Shown in pieces: positions 21,046 through 32,651 of a stretch of DNA of 64,000 bases. Source of the DNA: Mycolicibacterium aubagnense (GTDB taxonomy: Bacteria; Actinomycetota; Actinomycetes; Mycobacteriales; Mycobacteriaceae); contig NZ_AP022577.1 of assembly GCF_010730955.1 (NCBI RefSeq), positions 248,001 to 312,000 on the forward strand, given 5' to 3'. The notes under the pieces were generated by a model. The model was not told the DNA's origin. It saw only the letters and a list, made by a program, of their open reading frames with translations, and did not search any database. Positions within the stretch are counted from its first letter, which is position 1; each line of letters begins with the position of its first letter. The translations under genes were made by a program, and so were the position numbers.

Positions 21046-21600
21046 ATGAACCGTGTTGTTGTGCTGTCCGGCCCCTCTGCCGTGGGTAAGTCCACGGTCG
21101 TGCGCTGCCTGCGCGAGCAGGTGCCCGACCTGCATTTCAGTGTTTCCGCCACGACGCGCGCAGCGCGCCCGGGCGAGGTCGACGGTGTCGACTACACGTT
21201 TGTCTCGGCCGCGGAGTTCCAGCGCCTCATCGATGAGGGTGAGCTGCTCGAATGGGCCGAAATCCATGGGGGGCTGCAGCGCTCCGGCACCCCCGCCCGG
21301 CCCGTCCGGGAAGCCATCGCCGCTGGTCACCCGGTGCTTATCGAGGTCGATCTGGCCGGCGCCCGGGCCATCAAAGAATCCATGCCCGAGGTGTTGACGG
21401 TGTTCCTCGCGCCGCCCAGCTGGGCTGAGCTGGAGAGCCGGCTCGTCGGTCGCGGCACCGAGAGCGCCGAGGTGCAAGCCCGTCGTCTGGATACCGCGCG
21501 GGCCGAAATGGCCGCTCAGGACAGTTTCGATGTGACTGTTGTGAACAGTCAGTTGGAATCTGCCTGTGCAGAATTGGTATCCTTGCTGGTGGGCCGCTGA
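21046..21600 (+). CDS. gmk: guanylate kinase
   Basis: A 184-residue guanylate kinase converting GMP to GDP with ATP. P-loop GPSAVGKS at 9-16. The GMP-binding region includes [19 protein letters not shown], and the lid and guanine-contact segments ([11 protein letters not shown]) follow. The start at ATG 21046 has a weak G-rich upstream site (GGGCGG). It is slightly shorter at the N-terminus than the M. tuberculosis annotation. Downstream is rpoZ, the order seen in M. tuberculosis. Confidence 0.96.
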   Translation: MNRVVVLSGPSAVGKSTVVRCLREQVPDLHFSVSATTRAARPGEVDGVDYTFVSAAEFQRLIDEGELLEWAEIHGGLQRSGTPARPVREAIAAGHPVLIEVDLAGARAIKESMPEVLTVFLAPPSWAELESRLVGRGTESAEVQARRLDTARAEMAAQDSFDVTVVNSQLESACAELVSLLVGR

Positions 21601-21646
21601 GCGGTCTGCGCTGCACTGCACAGAACCGCACAGATGTCGCTGATAG

Positions 21647-21979
<333 letters not shown>

Positions 21980-21998
21980 GGCCGCGTAGGCGCCCAAT

Positions 21999-23258
21999 AT
22001 GGCCGACCGCAAGCGCATCGTCGTCGGAGTCGCCGGAGGTATCGCCGCTTACAAGGCCTGCACCCTGGTTCGTCAGCTGAGCGAGGCCGGTCATTCGGTC
22101 CGCGTCGTGCCGACCGAGTCGGCGCTGAAGTTCGTCGGCGCTGCCACCTTTGAAGCGCTGTCCGGCAATCCCGTGCACACGGGAGTGTTCGAGGACGTCT
22201 CCGAGGTACCCCACGTCCGGTTCGGTCAGCAGGCCGACCTGGTCGTGGTTGCACCGGCCACCGCCGATCTGATGGCACGCGCGGTGGCGGGCCGCGGCGA
22301 CGATCTGTTGACCGCAACCTTGCTCACCGCGCGCTGTCCGGTGCTGTTCGCCCCGGCAATGCACACCGAGATGTGGATGCACCCGGCCACCGTCGACAAC
22401 GTCGCCACCTTGCGGCGCCGCGGCGTCGTGGTACTGGAACCTGCGTCCGGGCGTCTCACCGGCGCCGACAGCGGTGCGGGACGGCTGCCTGAGGCCGAAG
22501 AGATCACCACGTTCGCCCAGCTGCTTCTGGAGCGCGGTGACGCGCTGCCCCGGGACCTGGCCGGGGTGAAGGTCGTCGTCACGGCAGGAGGCACCCGCGA
22601 GGCCATCGACCCTGTCCGCTTCATCGGGAACCGCAGTTCGGGCAAGCAGGGCTACGCCGTGGCCCGCGTCATGGCCCAGCGTGGCGCCGAGGTCACCCTG
22701 GTCGCCGGCAATACCGCCGGCCTGGTGGACCCGGCCGGCGTCGACGTCGTGCACATCAGCTCGGCGGCGCAGCTGCGGGATGCAGTCTTCAAGTACGTGG
22801 CCGATGCGCACGTCCTCGTGATGGCCGCCGCGGTCGCCGATTTCCGTCCTACCGAGGTAGCGACCACCAAGATCAAAAAGCGGCACGGTCCCGGCGAAGC
22901 GGACGACGCGCCCGTCATCGAACTGACCCGGACCGACGACATCCTGGCCGGCGCGGTGCGGTCCCGCACCGACGGTCAGCTGCCGAACCTGCGTGCCATC
23001 GTCGGATTCGCCGCCGAGACCGGCGATGCGAACGGCGACGTGCTGTTCCACGCCCGGGCGAAGCTGCAGCGCAAAGGCTGTGACCTGCTGGTTGTCAACG
23101 CGGTGGGAAACGGCCGGGCCTTCGAGGTCGACGTCAACGACGGTTGGCTGTTGGCTGCGGACGGGGCCGAGTCGGCGCTGGAGCACGGGTCCAAGACCTT
23201 GATGGCGAGTCGCATCGCCGATGCGATCACGGCATTCTTGCGTGGCAAGGACGAATGA
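21999..23258 (+). CDS. coaBC: bifunctional phosphopantothenoylcysteine decarboxylase / phosphopantothenate-cysteine ligase
   Basis: A 419-residue Dfp/CoaBC making 4'-phosphopantetheine for CoA. The N-terminal FMN-dependent CoaC decarboxylase (about 1-190) starts RIVVGVAGGIAAYK. The C-terminal CoaB ligase starts near residue 190 (VVVTAGGTREAIDPVRFIGN). It includes the CTP/dimer region with the KIKKRHG segment. Length and order are standard. It starts 19 bp after rpoZ. The fusion is a recognised mycobacterial drug target. Confidence 0.96.
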   Translation: MADRKRIVVGVAGGIAAYKACTLVRQLSEAGHSVRVVPTESALKFVGAATFEALSGNPVHTGVFEDVSEVPHVRFGQQADLVVVAPATADLMARAVAGRGDDLLTATLLTARCPVLFAPAMHTEMWMHPATVDNVATLRRRGVVVLEPASGRLTGADSGAGRLPEAEEITTFAQLLLERGDALPRDLAGVKVVVTAGGTREAIDPVRFIGNRSSGKQGYAVARVMAQRGAEVTLVAGNTAGLVDPAGVDVVHISSAAQLRDAVFKYVADAHVLVMAAAVADFRPTEVATTKIKKRHGPGEADDAPVIELTRTDDILAGAVRSRTDGQLPNLRAIVGFAAETGDANGDVLFHARAKLQRKGCDLLVVNAVGNGRAFEVDVNDGWLLAADGAESALEHGSKTLMASRIADAITAFLRGKDE

Positions 23259-23369
23259 ACATCGTCTGGACCGCGTCGCGGAACGGTTTGCTGCGTAGGG
23301 GTAGACGACAGTTGACAGCCGGGCGTGGATATTATGCGCCGGACCAAAGTTTTGGAAGGGATTTGCGAC

Positions 23370-24578
<1,209 letters not shown>

Positions 24579-24593
24579 GCCTCTTCCGCACAA

Positions 24594-24633
24594 GCGAATG
24601 TCCCCGCACGCGATGGCGTGCGGGGACATTCGC
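24594..24633 (+). terminator. perfect 18-bp stem-loop terminator after metK
   Basis: GCGAATGTCCCCGCACGC at 24594-24611, loop GATG, then its exact complement at 24616-24633, 15 nt after the metK stop. Only GTTTGGT follows, so it is a GC-rich terminator with a weak U-tract. Confidence 0.75.
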
Positions 24634-24744
24634 GTTTGGTCGGCAGGATGCGCCGACCGGTTGCGGTTGTGCACCTCTGGTTGCCGGAGATGTCAGACTC
24701 GGGGTGCGGCAGACCGCTGCCGCGTCGGCGACCGGGAGGGCACG

Positions 24745-26439
24745 ATGAGCCGAAACACCTTGGGACAGTTGGTCCGTACCTGCGTTGACACCGCCTTGGC
24801 GCGCCGCGCCGAGTGGGATCGGCTCGACGCCGCCGTCGGCGACGGGGATTTCGGTAGCAGCGTGGCCCGCGGTGCCCAGGCACTCGCCGCCCACTGGGAC
24901 GCGCTGGAGCGCAGCACGGCCGAGAAGTTTCTCGGTGCGGTCGGTGCGCTGCTGCGTCGTGAAATGGGTGGCAGTTCAGGACCGTTACTGGCGGTGGCAT
25001 GTGAACGCGCCGGTGCCGCGGCGGGTGACGTGGAGGCAATCGACATTGCGATGGCCGCGGCGATGCTGCAGGCCGCGGCGGTGGGCGTCGCCGAGTACGG
25101 CCAGAGCTCGGTCGGCGACAAGACGCTGCTCGACGCCCTCGTCCCGGCTGCTGATGCGGTAGCGCAGGTCGCTGCGCAGGGCGGCGACACCGCAGCGGCA
25201 TACCGTGCGGCCGCTGCGGCCGCCGCGAGCGGTGCCCGCGCCACCCGGGATTACGTTGCACGGCGCGGGCGTGCGGTGTACTCGGCCGAACGCAACGTCG
25301 GCGCGCCCGATCCTGGCGCGGTGGCGGTCGCAGAGATCGCCGCCGCAGTGGCGGCCGGGGCCGGGGTCGAGGCGCCGGACCTCAGCGACCTGCAGCCCCA
25401 GACGACCCAGCCGGTCGACACCGCTGATGCCGCCTCGTCGACGAAGAAGTTCCTCAACGATCCCGTCCATGCCGCCCTCGACAGCCTGGCAGGCTTCGCT
25501 CGCTCGGTGCCGGAGCTCGTTCGATGGGATGACGTCGAGCAGATCATCGTCCGCGCGACACCGTTACCCGCCGGACAGGTCGGGTTGGTGTCCGGCGGCG
25601 GTTCGGGTCACGAGCCGCTCCATGCCGGATTCGTCGGGCCGGGGATGCTGACGGCCGCGGCGCCGGGTGCGGTGTTTGCGTCGCCGAGCGTCGATCAGAT
25701 TCTGGCTGCCACTCGGGCCGCTGCCGCGGGCGGGGGCGTCCTGCACATCGTGAAGAACTACACCGGTGATGTGCTCAACTTCCGGCTTGCGGCCGAAGCC
25801 GCTCAGGCCGAGGGGATCGACGTGGCGAGCGTGTTGGTCGACGACGACGTCGCGGTCAATGACTCCGCGCACACCGTCGGTAAGCGTGGCACCGGGGCAA
25901 CGCTCTTCGTCCACAAGATCGCCGGCGCGGTCGCCGGGGCCGGCGGCACGTTGGAACACGTACGCTCAGCGGCTGCCGATGTCGTGCGGCGCAGTGCCAG
26001 TTTCGGGTTCGCACTGACATCGTGTTCACCGCCGGGGGCGGGTCCGATCCTGACTCTCGGTGCCGACGAGATCGAGGTGGGTGTCGGAATTCATGGTGAG
26101 CAGGGCAGGCGTAGCGATGTTGTGCGCCCGGCCGCGGACCTGGTTGCCGAGGCCGCCGACATCCTGGTCGCCAGTCTGGAACTCGGTGCCGGCAGTCGCG
26201 TGGCCGCGTTGGTCAACGGGATGGGCGGCACTCCACTGATGGAGCTGTACATCCTGTTCAACGACCTTGCCGACGAGCTCGCGCGCCGGCACATCAGCAT
26301 CGAGCGAAATCTGGTCGGCAATTACGTGACCAGCCTGGACATGGCCGGTGCGTCGTTCACTCTCGTGGCTTTCGATGATCAGTTGGCCACGCTGTGGGAC
26401 GCGCCCGTGCACACTGCCGCATTACGTTGGGGCTGCTAG
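24745..26439 (+). CDS. dihydroxyacetone-kinase-family protein, DhaL-DhaK domain order
   Basis: A 564-residue ATP-dependent ketose kinase. Residues 1-200 form a DhaL-type nucleotide domain with the Mg-ADP motif VGDGDFGSS (31-39). Residues 235-564 form a DhaK-type substrate domain with SGGGSGHEP and His450 in GIHGEQG, the residue that binds the substrate carbonyl as a hemiaminal. Classical single-chain enzymes are K-L; here the order is L-K. Related mycobacterial enzymes phosphorylate erythrulose as well as dihydroxyacetone, so a tetrulose kinase is possible. The start is ATG 24745 with GGGAGGG 5 nt upstream. It stands alone; the next gene is convergent. Confidence 0.85.
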   Translation: MSRNTLGQLVRTCVDTALARRAEWDRLDAAVGDGDFGSSVARGAQALAAHWDALERSTAEKFLGAVGALLRREMGGSSGPLLAVACERAGAAAGDVEAIDIAMAAAMLQAAAVGVAEYGQSSVGDKTLLDALVPAADAVAQVAAQGGDTAAAYRAAAAAAASGARATRDYVARRGRAVYSAERNVGAPDPGAVAVAEIAAAVAAGAGVEAPDLSDLQPQTTQPVDTADAASSTKKFLNDPVHAALDSLAGFARSVPELVRWDDVEQIIVRATPLPAGQVGLVSGGGSGHEPLHAGFVGPGMLTAAAPGAVFASPSVDQILAATRAAAAGGGVLHIVKNYTGDVLNFRLAAEAAQAEGIDVASVLVDDDVAVNDSAHTVGKRGTGATLFVHKIAGAVAGAGGTLEHVRSAAADVVRRSASFGFALTSCSPPGAGPILTLGADEIEVGVGIHGEQGRRSDVVRPAADLVAEAADILVASLELGAGSRVAALVNGMGGTPLMELYILFNDLADELARRHISIERNLVGNYVTSLDMAGASFTLVAFDDQLATLWDAPVHTAALRWGC

Positions 26440-26457
26440 TGCCGTCCGCGCCCACAC

Positions 26458-27936
26458 TCACGCGCTGAACTCGTAGTCTTCGAGGTCGAACCGGCGGCTG
26501 CGGACGTAGGCCTCCACCGTGGTGGCCGGCCGTAGTGGCACATCGCCGTTCTTGTCGAAGTAGTAGCTGTTGGCGCTCTGGCAGCTGTCCTGCCAGAACA
26601 CCTGGCGGTGACGTTTGCGGAGCATCTCGGCGAAGTAGCGGTCGTTGGCCTCCTGCGAGACTTCGATCCGTTGGGCGCCAACCCTTTCCGCGCGCTGCAG
26701 ACACCGCACGATGTGGTGGACCTGGGCTTCGATCAGGGCGAAGTAGGACGAGCCCACGTAGCCGTACGGGCCCATGACGGTGAAGAAGTTCGGGAAGCCG
26801 GGGATGCTGACGCCTTCGTACGCCTGCAGTCGCTGCGTCTCCCAGAACTCGCCGAGGGTGTGGCCGCCGGCCCCGGTGACGGGAAACGTCGGCACGCTGT
26901 CGACGTCCATCACCTTGAACCCGGTGGCCAGGATCAGCACGTCGACCTCGTGCTCTTGCCCGTCGGCGGTGCGTACCCCGGCCGGGGTGATCCGTTCGAT
27001 GGATTCGGTTACCAGACTGACATTTTCGCGGTTGTACGTCGCCAGGTAGGTGTTGTGGAAGCCCGGGCGTTTGCAACCGACCGCGTAGCGCGGGGTGAGC
27101 TTGTCGCGGATGACGGGATCATGCACCTCACGGCGCAGGAACGACCGGCCCATGCGGGCCGCGCCGTCGGCCAACGGGAACACGCTGTAGTACTGCGCCG
27201 ACAGCGGGAACGTGAGCTCGACGTAGGCCTGGCTGGCCAGCCGCTGCAGCGTTTTGCCGCCGGGGATGCGCATGGCCCAGCGGGCCGCGGCCGGCAGGGG
27301 CAGGTCCAGTTTGGGGAAGCACCAGATGGGCGTGCGCTGAAACACGGTGAGGTGGTCCACGATCGGCGCGATCTCCGGGATGACCTGCACCGCCGAGGCG
27401 CCGGTGCCGATGATCGCGACCCGCTTGCCACTCAGGTCGATGCTGCTGTCCCAGCGCGCGGTGTGCATCGTGATGCCCGCGAAATCGGCGACGCCCTCGA
27501 TGTCCGGTGGCTTGGGCACCGTCAGCACGCCGCTGCCGTTGATCAGGAACCGCGCGGTGACGGTGCCGGAATCGGTCTGCACGCGCCACAGGTCGGCATC
27601 GTCGTCGTACGCGGCGCCGGTGACGTGGGTGCCGAAGCGGATCCGGTCCCGCAACCCGTACTTGTCGACGCAGTGTTCCGCGTAGGCCTTGAGTTCGTGG
27701 CCCTTGGCGTAGGTGCGGGACCAGTCCGCACTCTGTTCGAACGAGAACTGGTAGGAGAACGACGGGATATCCACGGCGACACCGGGATAGGTGTTCCAGA
27801 ACCAGGTTCCGCCGGGTCCGGAGCCGGCTTCGAGGATTTGGTAGTCACCGAGCCCGGCCCGGTCCAACAGGATGCCGGCTCCGATCCCGGAGAAGCCGGC
27901 GCCGACGATAACGGTCTGGACATCAGGCGTTGTCAT
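26458..27936 (-). CDS. Baeyer-Villiger type flavin monooxygenase
   Basis: A 492-residue class B flavoprotein monooxygenase. It has an N-terminal FAD Rossmann motif (GAGFSG, 12-17), the BVMO signature F-x-G-x-x-x-H-x-x-x-W (Phe152, Gly154, His158, Trp162) and a second NADPH Rossmann motif (GTGASAVQV near 178). The ATG-type ATGFKVMD motif lies near 340. It is like EthA and Rv1393c-type proteins, converting ketones to esters with NADPH and O2. M. tuberculosis also has such a gene near metK. A hairpin at 27969-27995 sits just upstream of its start. Confidence 0.92.
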   Translation of the reverse strand: MTTPDVQTVIVGAGFSGIGAGILLDRAGLGDYQILEAGSGPGGTWFWNTYPGVAVDIPSFSYQFSFEQSADWSRTYAKGHELKAYAEHCVDKYGLRDRIRFGTHVTGAAYDDDADLWRVQTDSGTVTARFLINGSGVLTVPKPPDIEGVADFAGITMHTARWDSSIDLSGKRVAIIGTGASAVQVIPEIAPIVDHLTVFQRTPIWCFPKLDLPLPAAARWAMRIPGGKTLQRLASQAYVELTFPLSAQYYSVFPLADGAARMGRSFLRREVHDPVIRDKLTPRYAVGCKRPGFHNTYLATYNRENVSLVTESIERITPAGVRTADGQEHEVDVLILATGFKVMDVDSVPTFPVTGAGGHTLGEFWETQRLQAYEGVSIPGFPNFFTVMGPYGYVGSSYFALIEAQVHHIVRCLQRAERVGAQRIEVSQEANDRYFAEMLRKRHRQVFWQDSCQSANSYYFDKNGDVPLRPATTVEAYVRSRRFDLEDYEFSA

Positions 27937-27968
27937 GTGTCGTCATCTTTCCGCGAGCAGACGTAATG

Positions 27969-27995
27969 CGGTCGTTTTTGCCGCAAAACCGACCG
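27969..27995. repeat. imperfect dyad between lipH and the BVMO
   Basis: CGGTCGTTTTTGC at 27969-27981 and GCAAAACCGACCG at 27983-27995 pair with one mismatch. It is 23 bp past the lipH-like stop and 33 bp before the BVMO start. It could be the lipH terminator or an operator for the monooxygenase. Confidence 0.45.
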
Positions 27996-28017
27996 TTTCG
28001 CCTCTGCTGGGAGAGAA

Positions 28018-29004
28018 CTACGCGTAGAGGGCAGCCTTCAGGGCCGCCAGGCCGCGGTTGGTGGCCTCGGTGGCCACCGGCGAGGCCAGAGCGAGGCTGA
28101 CGAAGCCGTGCACCATGGTCGGTTCGTTGCTCAACTCGACCGGAACTCCGGCGGCGGCAAGCAGTTTGGCGTAGTGCGCGCCGTCGTCGCGCAGCGGGTC
28201 GTGCTCGGCGGTACCGATGTATGCCGGCGGCAGGCCGGCCAGCGACTCGGCATTCGCCGGGGCCAGCTCGGTCGGCAGCGTCGAGGCATCGCTGATGTCC
28301 ATGCCGGGCAGGTACCACGACAGGAAGGCCGCGGTCACGTTGCTGTTCAGCATGGGGGCATCGGCGTTCTCGGTGAACGACGGCAGTGTGACGTCACCTG
28401 TGGTCGCCGGGTACCAGAGCAGCTGGAACGCCAGGGCCGGGCCCGCGGTGTCGCGCGCCCGCTGCGCCATCACGGCAGAGATGTTGCCGCCGGCCGAGTC
28501 GCCGGCCACCGCCAGGCGCGTCGGGTCACCACCGAGTTCAGCAGCGTGCGCGCCGACCCACTGCAGCGCGGCCCAGGAATCTTCGATGCCGGCCGGGAAC
28601 GGATGCTCGGGCGCCAGGCGATAGTCGACCGACACCACGATGGCGCGGGCGCCGACGGCGTGGGCCCGGGCCACATGGTCGTGCGAATCCAGATCGCCGA
28701 TGGCCCAGCCGCCGCCGTGGTAGAAGACCACCACCGGCAGCGGGCGCGTCTCCCCGTCGATGGGCGGCCAATAGATGCGGGCCGGAATCTGGCCCGCGTC
28801 ACCGCAATCGAGGATGCGGTTCTCGATCCGCAGGTCCGGCAGCATCGCGGCGGGCGGCCGCACCGCGGCGATCTTGGCCCGGGCCACCTCGACGCCGTCG
28901 TCGATGGTGAACTCCAGCGGCACCGCGTCCAGGAGGGCTTTGAGGATCGGGTCGATACCAGGGCGTTCTGCGGACGTCACAGCGTCGGGCTCATCCAGGG
29001 TCAT
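28018..29004 (-). CDS. HSL-family alpha/beta hydrolase (LipH-like esterase)
   Basis: A 328-residue hormone-sensitive-lipase-type carboxylesterase. The oxyanion motif HGGGW is at 96-100, the nucleophile Ser170 is in GDSAGG, the acid Asp is in EHDPLRDDG, and the catalytic His is in VHGFVSL near the C-terminus. No signal peptide. It lies 3 bp after the stop of the next esterase upstream, so the two form an operon. The equivalent genes in M. tuberculosis are Rv1399c/Rv1400c (lipH/lipI). These enzymes prefer short-chain acyl esters. Confidence 0.9.
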   Translation of the reverse strand: MTLDEPDAVTSAERPGIDPILKALLDAVPLEFTIDDGVEVARAKIAAVRPPAAMLPDLRIENRILDCGDAGQIPARIYWPPIDGETRPLPVVVFYHGGGWAIGDLDSHDHVARAHAVGARAIVVSVDYRLAPEHPFPAGIEDSWAALQWVGAHAAELGGDPTRLAVAGDSAGGNISAVMAQRARDTAGPALAFQLLWYPATTGDVTLPSFTENADAPMLNSNVTAAFLSWYLPGMDISDASTLPTELAPANAESLAGLPPAYIGTAEHDPLRDDGAHYAKLLAAAGVPVELSNEPTMVHGFVSLALASPVATEATNRGLAALKAALYA

Positions 29005-29007
29005 GCC

Positions 29008-29931
29008 TCAGGCTAACGCGACCCGGAGCGCGGCGATGGCGCGGTCGGCCGCCGCCGTCGTCGCCGGCACCACACCGTGATAGCCCAGGTAGCCGTGCAC
29101 CAAGGTCTCGGCATTGTGCACCTCGGCGGAAACCCCTGCTGCGGTGAGCATCTCGCCGTACCGGATGCCGTCGTCGCGCAGCGGGTCGTGCCCGGCGACG
29201 GCGATGTACGCCGGTGCCAGCCCGGCCAGGGACTCGGCGCGCGCCGGCACCAGGGCGGCCGGTGGGTTTCGTAGGTCGACACCCGTGGCATAGAGCAGCG
29301 AGAAACCGCCGACGGCGTCGCGACCCAGGACCGGTGCGTCGGCGTTCTCGGTGAACGACGGCAGCGTCGTGTCCCAGGTCGTTGCCGGGTACCACAGCAG
29401 CTGGGCGCGCAGGGGGATACCGGCGTCGCGGGCCAGCTGGGCGACCACGGCGGCGAGGTTGCCGCCGGCCGAATCACCGGCGACGGCAAGACGATTCGGG
29501 TCACCACCGATCTCTCCGGCGTGGTCGGCCACCCACTGCGTGACGGCCCAGACGTCGTCCACCGCGGCGGGGAAGGGATGCTCGGGGGCCAGTCGGTAAT
29601 CCACCGATACCACGACGGCGCCGGTCCCGGCGGCATGCAACCGGGCGGTGCCGTCGTAGGTGTCGAGATCGCCGACCACCCAGCCGCCGCCGTGGAAGAA
29701 CAGCACCACCGGTGCCGATGGTTCGACGTCCGCAGGCCAGTAGATCCGGACCGGCACGTCTTCGACGGTGCGGTCCTCGGCGCGGACCTCCGGGAACACG
29801 GCCTTGCGGGGCAGCTCTCGGAACCGCGCACGGGCGGCTTCGGCACCGCCGTCCATGGTCAATTGGAACGGAACTGCTTCCAGTACCTTTTCCAGAATGG
29901 GATCGAGCGGGGGACGCACAGTGTCCGACAT
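29008..29931 (-). CDS. HSL-family alpha/beta hydrolase (LipI-like esterase)
   Basis: A 307-residue paralog of the following esterase gene. HGGGW at 80-84, nucleophile Ser154 in GDSAGG, acid in GHDPLRDDG and His in VHGYLGYHG. It is first in the two-gene leftward unit. Its ATG (complement of 29929-29931) overlaps by two bases with the ATG of the rightward YhhN gene (29930-29932), a CATG arrangement. The promoters must therefore lie inside the opposite gene or the mRNAs must be leaderless. Substrate expected to be short-chain esters; lipid class not predictable. Confidence 0.9.
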   Translation of the reverse strand: MSDTVRPPLDPILEKVLEAVPFQLTMDGGAEAARARFRELPRKAVFPEVRAEDRTVEDVPVRIYWPADVEPSAPVVLFFHGGGWVVGDLDTYDGTARLHAAGTGAVVVSVDYRLAPEHPFPAAVDDVWAVTQWVADHAGEIGGDPNRLAVAGDSAGGNLAAVVAQLARDAGIPLRAQLLWYPATTWDTTLPSFTENADAPVLGRDAVGGFSLLYATGVDLRNPPAALVPARAESLAGLAPAYIAVAGHDPLRDDGIRYGEMLTAAGVSAEVHNAETLVHGYLGYHGVVPATTAAADRAIAALRVALA

Positions 29932-30649
29932 GAGTTCACCGTACGCACCGCGCCGGCGGCTGTGGGTGGGGGCCGCCGTGGTCGCCGCGGGCTACGGCGT
30001 CTTCCTCATCGTGACGGCGCTGCGGTTGCCCTCGGGCGCCGACCTGACCGGCCAGTTCGCCCTGCAGCCCGAGATCAAGGCATTGCCCGCACTGCTGCTG
30101 GCCGTGGCCGCGGCCGGACACACCATCGTGCGCGAACGCCGCTGGCTGGTCGCCGCACTCGTGTTCTCGGCAGGCGGTGACTTCCTGCTGGCGATCCCCG
30201 GGTGGCCGCTGGGATTCGTGTTCGGGCTCGGCTCGTTCCTGATCGCACATCTATGTTTCCTGGCCGCCCTGCTACCGCTCGCCCGGCGTACCCCGGCCGC
30301 CACCGCCGGTGCCGGGGCCTTGGTGGTGGTCTGCATCGGGCTGATCGTCTGGTTCTGGCCGAGCCTGGTCGCGCAGCAGATGACCATCCCCGTCACCGTG
30401 TACATGGCGGTCCTCGTGGCCATGGTGTGCACCGCGCTGTTCGCCGACCTGCCGACCCGGTGGACCGCGCTCGGCGCACTGTGTTTCGCAGTGTCCGACG
30501 GCATGATCGGGATCAGCAAGTTCGTCCTCGGTAACGAGGCGCTGGCGGTCCCGATCTGGTGGGCCTATGCCGCGTCGTTGCTCCTGATCACCGCCGGGTT
30601 CTTCGCCGGCCGGACGGTGTCGGCCGCGTCTGCTACACCGGCTGCGTGA
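29930..30649 (+). CDS. YhhN family membrane protein (lysoplasmalogenase-like)
   Basis: A 239-residue polytopic protein with about eight TM helices, matching the YhhN/TMEM86 family whose characterised members hydrolyse lysoplasmalogens. Visible family features are the [13 protein letters not shown] segment around 78-90 and the [13 protein letters not shown] segment near the C-terminus, each with the conserved acidic residue. The start at 29930 shares bases with the divergent lipI-like start; later in-frame GTGs are possible. Its stop overlaps the priA GTG (GTGA). Corresponds to Rv1401 by position. Confidence 0.8.
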   Translation: MSSPYAPRRRLWVGAAVVAAGYGVFLIVTALRLPSGADLTGQFALQPEIKALPALLLAVAAAGHTIVRERRWLVAALVFSAGGDFLLAIPGWPLGFVFGLGSFLIAHLCFLAALLPLARRTPAATAGAGALVVVCIGLIVWFWPSLVAQQMTIPVTVYMAVLVAMVCTALFADLPTRWTALGALCFAVSDGMIGISKFVLGNEALAVPIWWAYAASLLLITAGFFAGRTVSAASATPAA

Positions 30650-32646
30650 CCGTCACCAGGGCGCAGGCCGAACACGAGCCCGTGGCCCGGGTGCTGCCGA
30701 TGCTGTCGGTGCCGCACCTGGACCGCGAGTTCGACTACCTGGTGCCCGCCGACCTGTCTGACGACGCCCAGCCGGGTGTCCGGGCGAAGGTCCGGTTCAA
30801 CGGCCGGCTGGTCGACGGCTTCATTCTCGAAAGACGTTCGGACACCGACCATTCCGGCAAACTCGGCTGGCTGGACCGCGTGGTGTCTGCGGAGCGGGTG
30901 CTGACCCCGGAAGTGCAGCGCCTCGCCGAAGCGGTTGCCGCCCGGTACGCGGGCAGCCGTCCCGACGTGCTGCGGCTGGCCATTCCGCCCCGGCACGCCA
31001 CCGTCGAGAAACAGGCGCCGCCGGAACTCCCGCCGTTCACCCCGCACGAGGTCGACGCCGGCGCCTGGGCGCACTACGGCCGCGGTGCGCAGTTCCTCGA
31101 GGCGCTCGGCGAGGGCCGGGCGGCCCGCGCCGTGTGGCAGGCACTGCCGGGGGAGGACTGGGCCACGCGGCTGTGTGAGGCCGCGGCCGTCGTCGTCAAC
31201 ACCGGCCGGAGTGCGCTGCTGATCGTCCCCGACCAGCGCGACGTCGACGCCGTCCACGCCGCGGCCCTGACGCTCGTCGACGAGTCCCGGGTGGTCGCGC
31301 TGTCCGCGGGTCTCGGGCCGTCGCAGCGCTATCGGCGGTGGCTGTCGGTGCTGCGCGGGGCGGCGCGGCTGGTGATCGGCACCCGCAGTGCGGTGTTCGC
31401 CCCGGTCGCCGACCTCGGATTGATCGTCGTGTGGGATGACGGCGACGACTCGCTCGCAGAACCCCGCGCGCCCTATCCGCACGCTCGTGAGGTCGCGATG
31501 CTGCGGGCGCACCAATTACGTTGCGGCGCAGTCATCGGCGGCTTCTCGCGTACCGCGGAGGCACAGGCGCTGGTGCGCAGCAAGTGGGCGCACGACCTGG
31601 TGGCCGGCCGCTCCGTCGTACGCGCGAGGGCGCCTAGGGTCGTCGCACTCGATGACGACGCCCACACGCACGAACGGGACGCCGCCGCCCGCACCGCGCG
31701 GCTGCCGTCGATGGCGCTGGGGGCCGCGCGGGCGGCGCTGAGTGCCGGGCGGCCGGTACTGGTGCAAGTGCCGCGCCGCGGCTACGTTCCCGCGCTGGCG
31801 TGCGGCAAATGCCGGACCATTGCCCGGTGCCGGCACTGCACGGGCCCGCTGTCGCTGCCCGACCGGGACACCGTCGGCGCCGTCTGCCGCTGGTGTGGCC
31901 GCCAGGACAGCGTGCTGCGCTGTGGCCGGTGCGGCTCGGATGCCGTGCGTGCTGTGGTGGTCGGTGCCCGGCGGACCGCGGAGGAGCTGGGCCGCGCCTT
32001 TCCGGGCGTCCCGGTGGTCACCTCCGGTGGCGACGCCGTGGTGACCGACGTACCCGCCCGCCCCGCGGTCGTGGTGGCGACCCCGGGCGCCGAACCACGC
32101 GCCGACGGTGGCTACGGCGCGGCACTGTTGCTGGACGGGTGGGCGTTGTTGGGCCGCCAGGATCTGCGCGCCGCCGAGGACACGCTGCGCCGGTGGATGT
32201 CGGCGTCGGCCATGGTGGTCGACCGAGCCTCCGGCGGCACCGTCGCGGTGGTGGCCGAATCGTCGATCCCGACGGTGCAGGCGCTGGTGCGCTGGGACCC
32301 GGTCGGGCACGCCGATTCCGAGCTCGACGGCCGCATCGAGGTCGGACTACCGCCCGCGGTGCATCTCGCGGCCGTTGACGGCATCCCCGAGGCGGCGGAT
32401 GCGCTGTTGCACGCCGCCGAACTGCCGCCCGACGCCGAGGTGCTGGGCCCGGTCGACCTGCCGTTCGGCGCGCGCCGACCACCCGGGCTCGACCCCGGGG
32501 CGCCGGTGCACCGGATGCTGGTGCGGGTGCCGCGCGACCGTGGGTTGGTGGTGGCGGCAGCGCTGCGCCGGGCCAGCGGTGTGCTCAGTGCCCGGCACGA
32601 TCACGAGCCGGTGCGGGTGCAGATCGACCCGCTGCATATTGGGTGA
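30646..32646 (+). CDS. priA: primosomal protein N' (PriA-like, degenerate helicase)
   Basis: A 666-residue PriA of the actinobacterial type. The N-terminal 3'-OH binding domain ([10 protein letters not shown]) and the paired zinc-binding cysteines (Cys386 to about Cys429: C-x2-C, C-x2-C, C-x2-C, C-x2-C) are kept. The helicase motifs are not: the expected G-x-T-G-S-G-K-T Walker A is replaced around [11 protein letters not shown], and the DEAH box reads VVWDDGDD. It probably acts in replication restart without unwinding. The start is GTG 30646, overlapping the YhhN stop; the frame extends upstream to 30559 without support. Confidence 0.9.
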   Translation: MTVTRAQAEHEPVARVLPMLSVPHLDREFDYLVPADLSDDAQPGVRAKVRFNGRLVDGFILERRSDTDHSGKLGWLDRVVSAERVLTPEVQRLAEAVAARYAGSRPDVLRLAIPPRHATVEKQAPPELPPFTPHEVDAGAWAHYGRGAQFLEALGEGRAARAVWQALPGEDWATRLCEAAAVVVNTGRSALLIVPDQRDVDAVHAAALTLVDESRVVALSAGLGPSQRYRRWLSVLRGAARLVIGTRSAVFAPVADLGLIVVWDDGDDSLAEPRAPYPHAREVAMLRAHQLRCGAVIGGFSRTAEAQALVRSKWAHDLVAGRSVVRARAPRVVALDDDAHTHERDAAARTARLPSMALGAARAALSAGRPVLVQVPRRGYVPALACGKCRTIARCRHCTGPLSLPDRDTVGAVCRWCGRQDSVLRCGRCGSDAVRAVVVGARRTAEELGRAFPGVPVVTSGGDAVVTDVPARPAVVVATPGAEPRADGGYGAALLLDGWALLGRQDLRAAEDTLRRWMSASAMVVDRASGGTVAVVAESSIPTVQALVRWDPVGHADSELDGRIEVGLPPAVHLAAVDGIPEAADALLHAAELPPDAEVLGPVDLPFGARRPPGLDPGAPVHRMLVRVPRDRGLVVAAALRRASGVLSARHDHEPVRVQIDPLHIG

Positions 32647-32651
32647 GTGGG

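Noticed and set aside
23259..23369. Possible SAM riboswitch before metK
   Set aside because: The 111-bp gap shows no paired elements resembling known SAM classes; only a TATTAT -10-like site and a Shine-Dalgarno.
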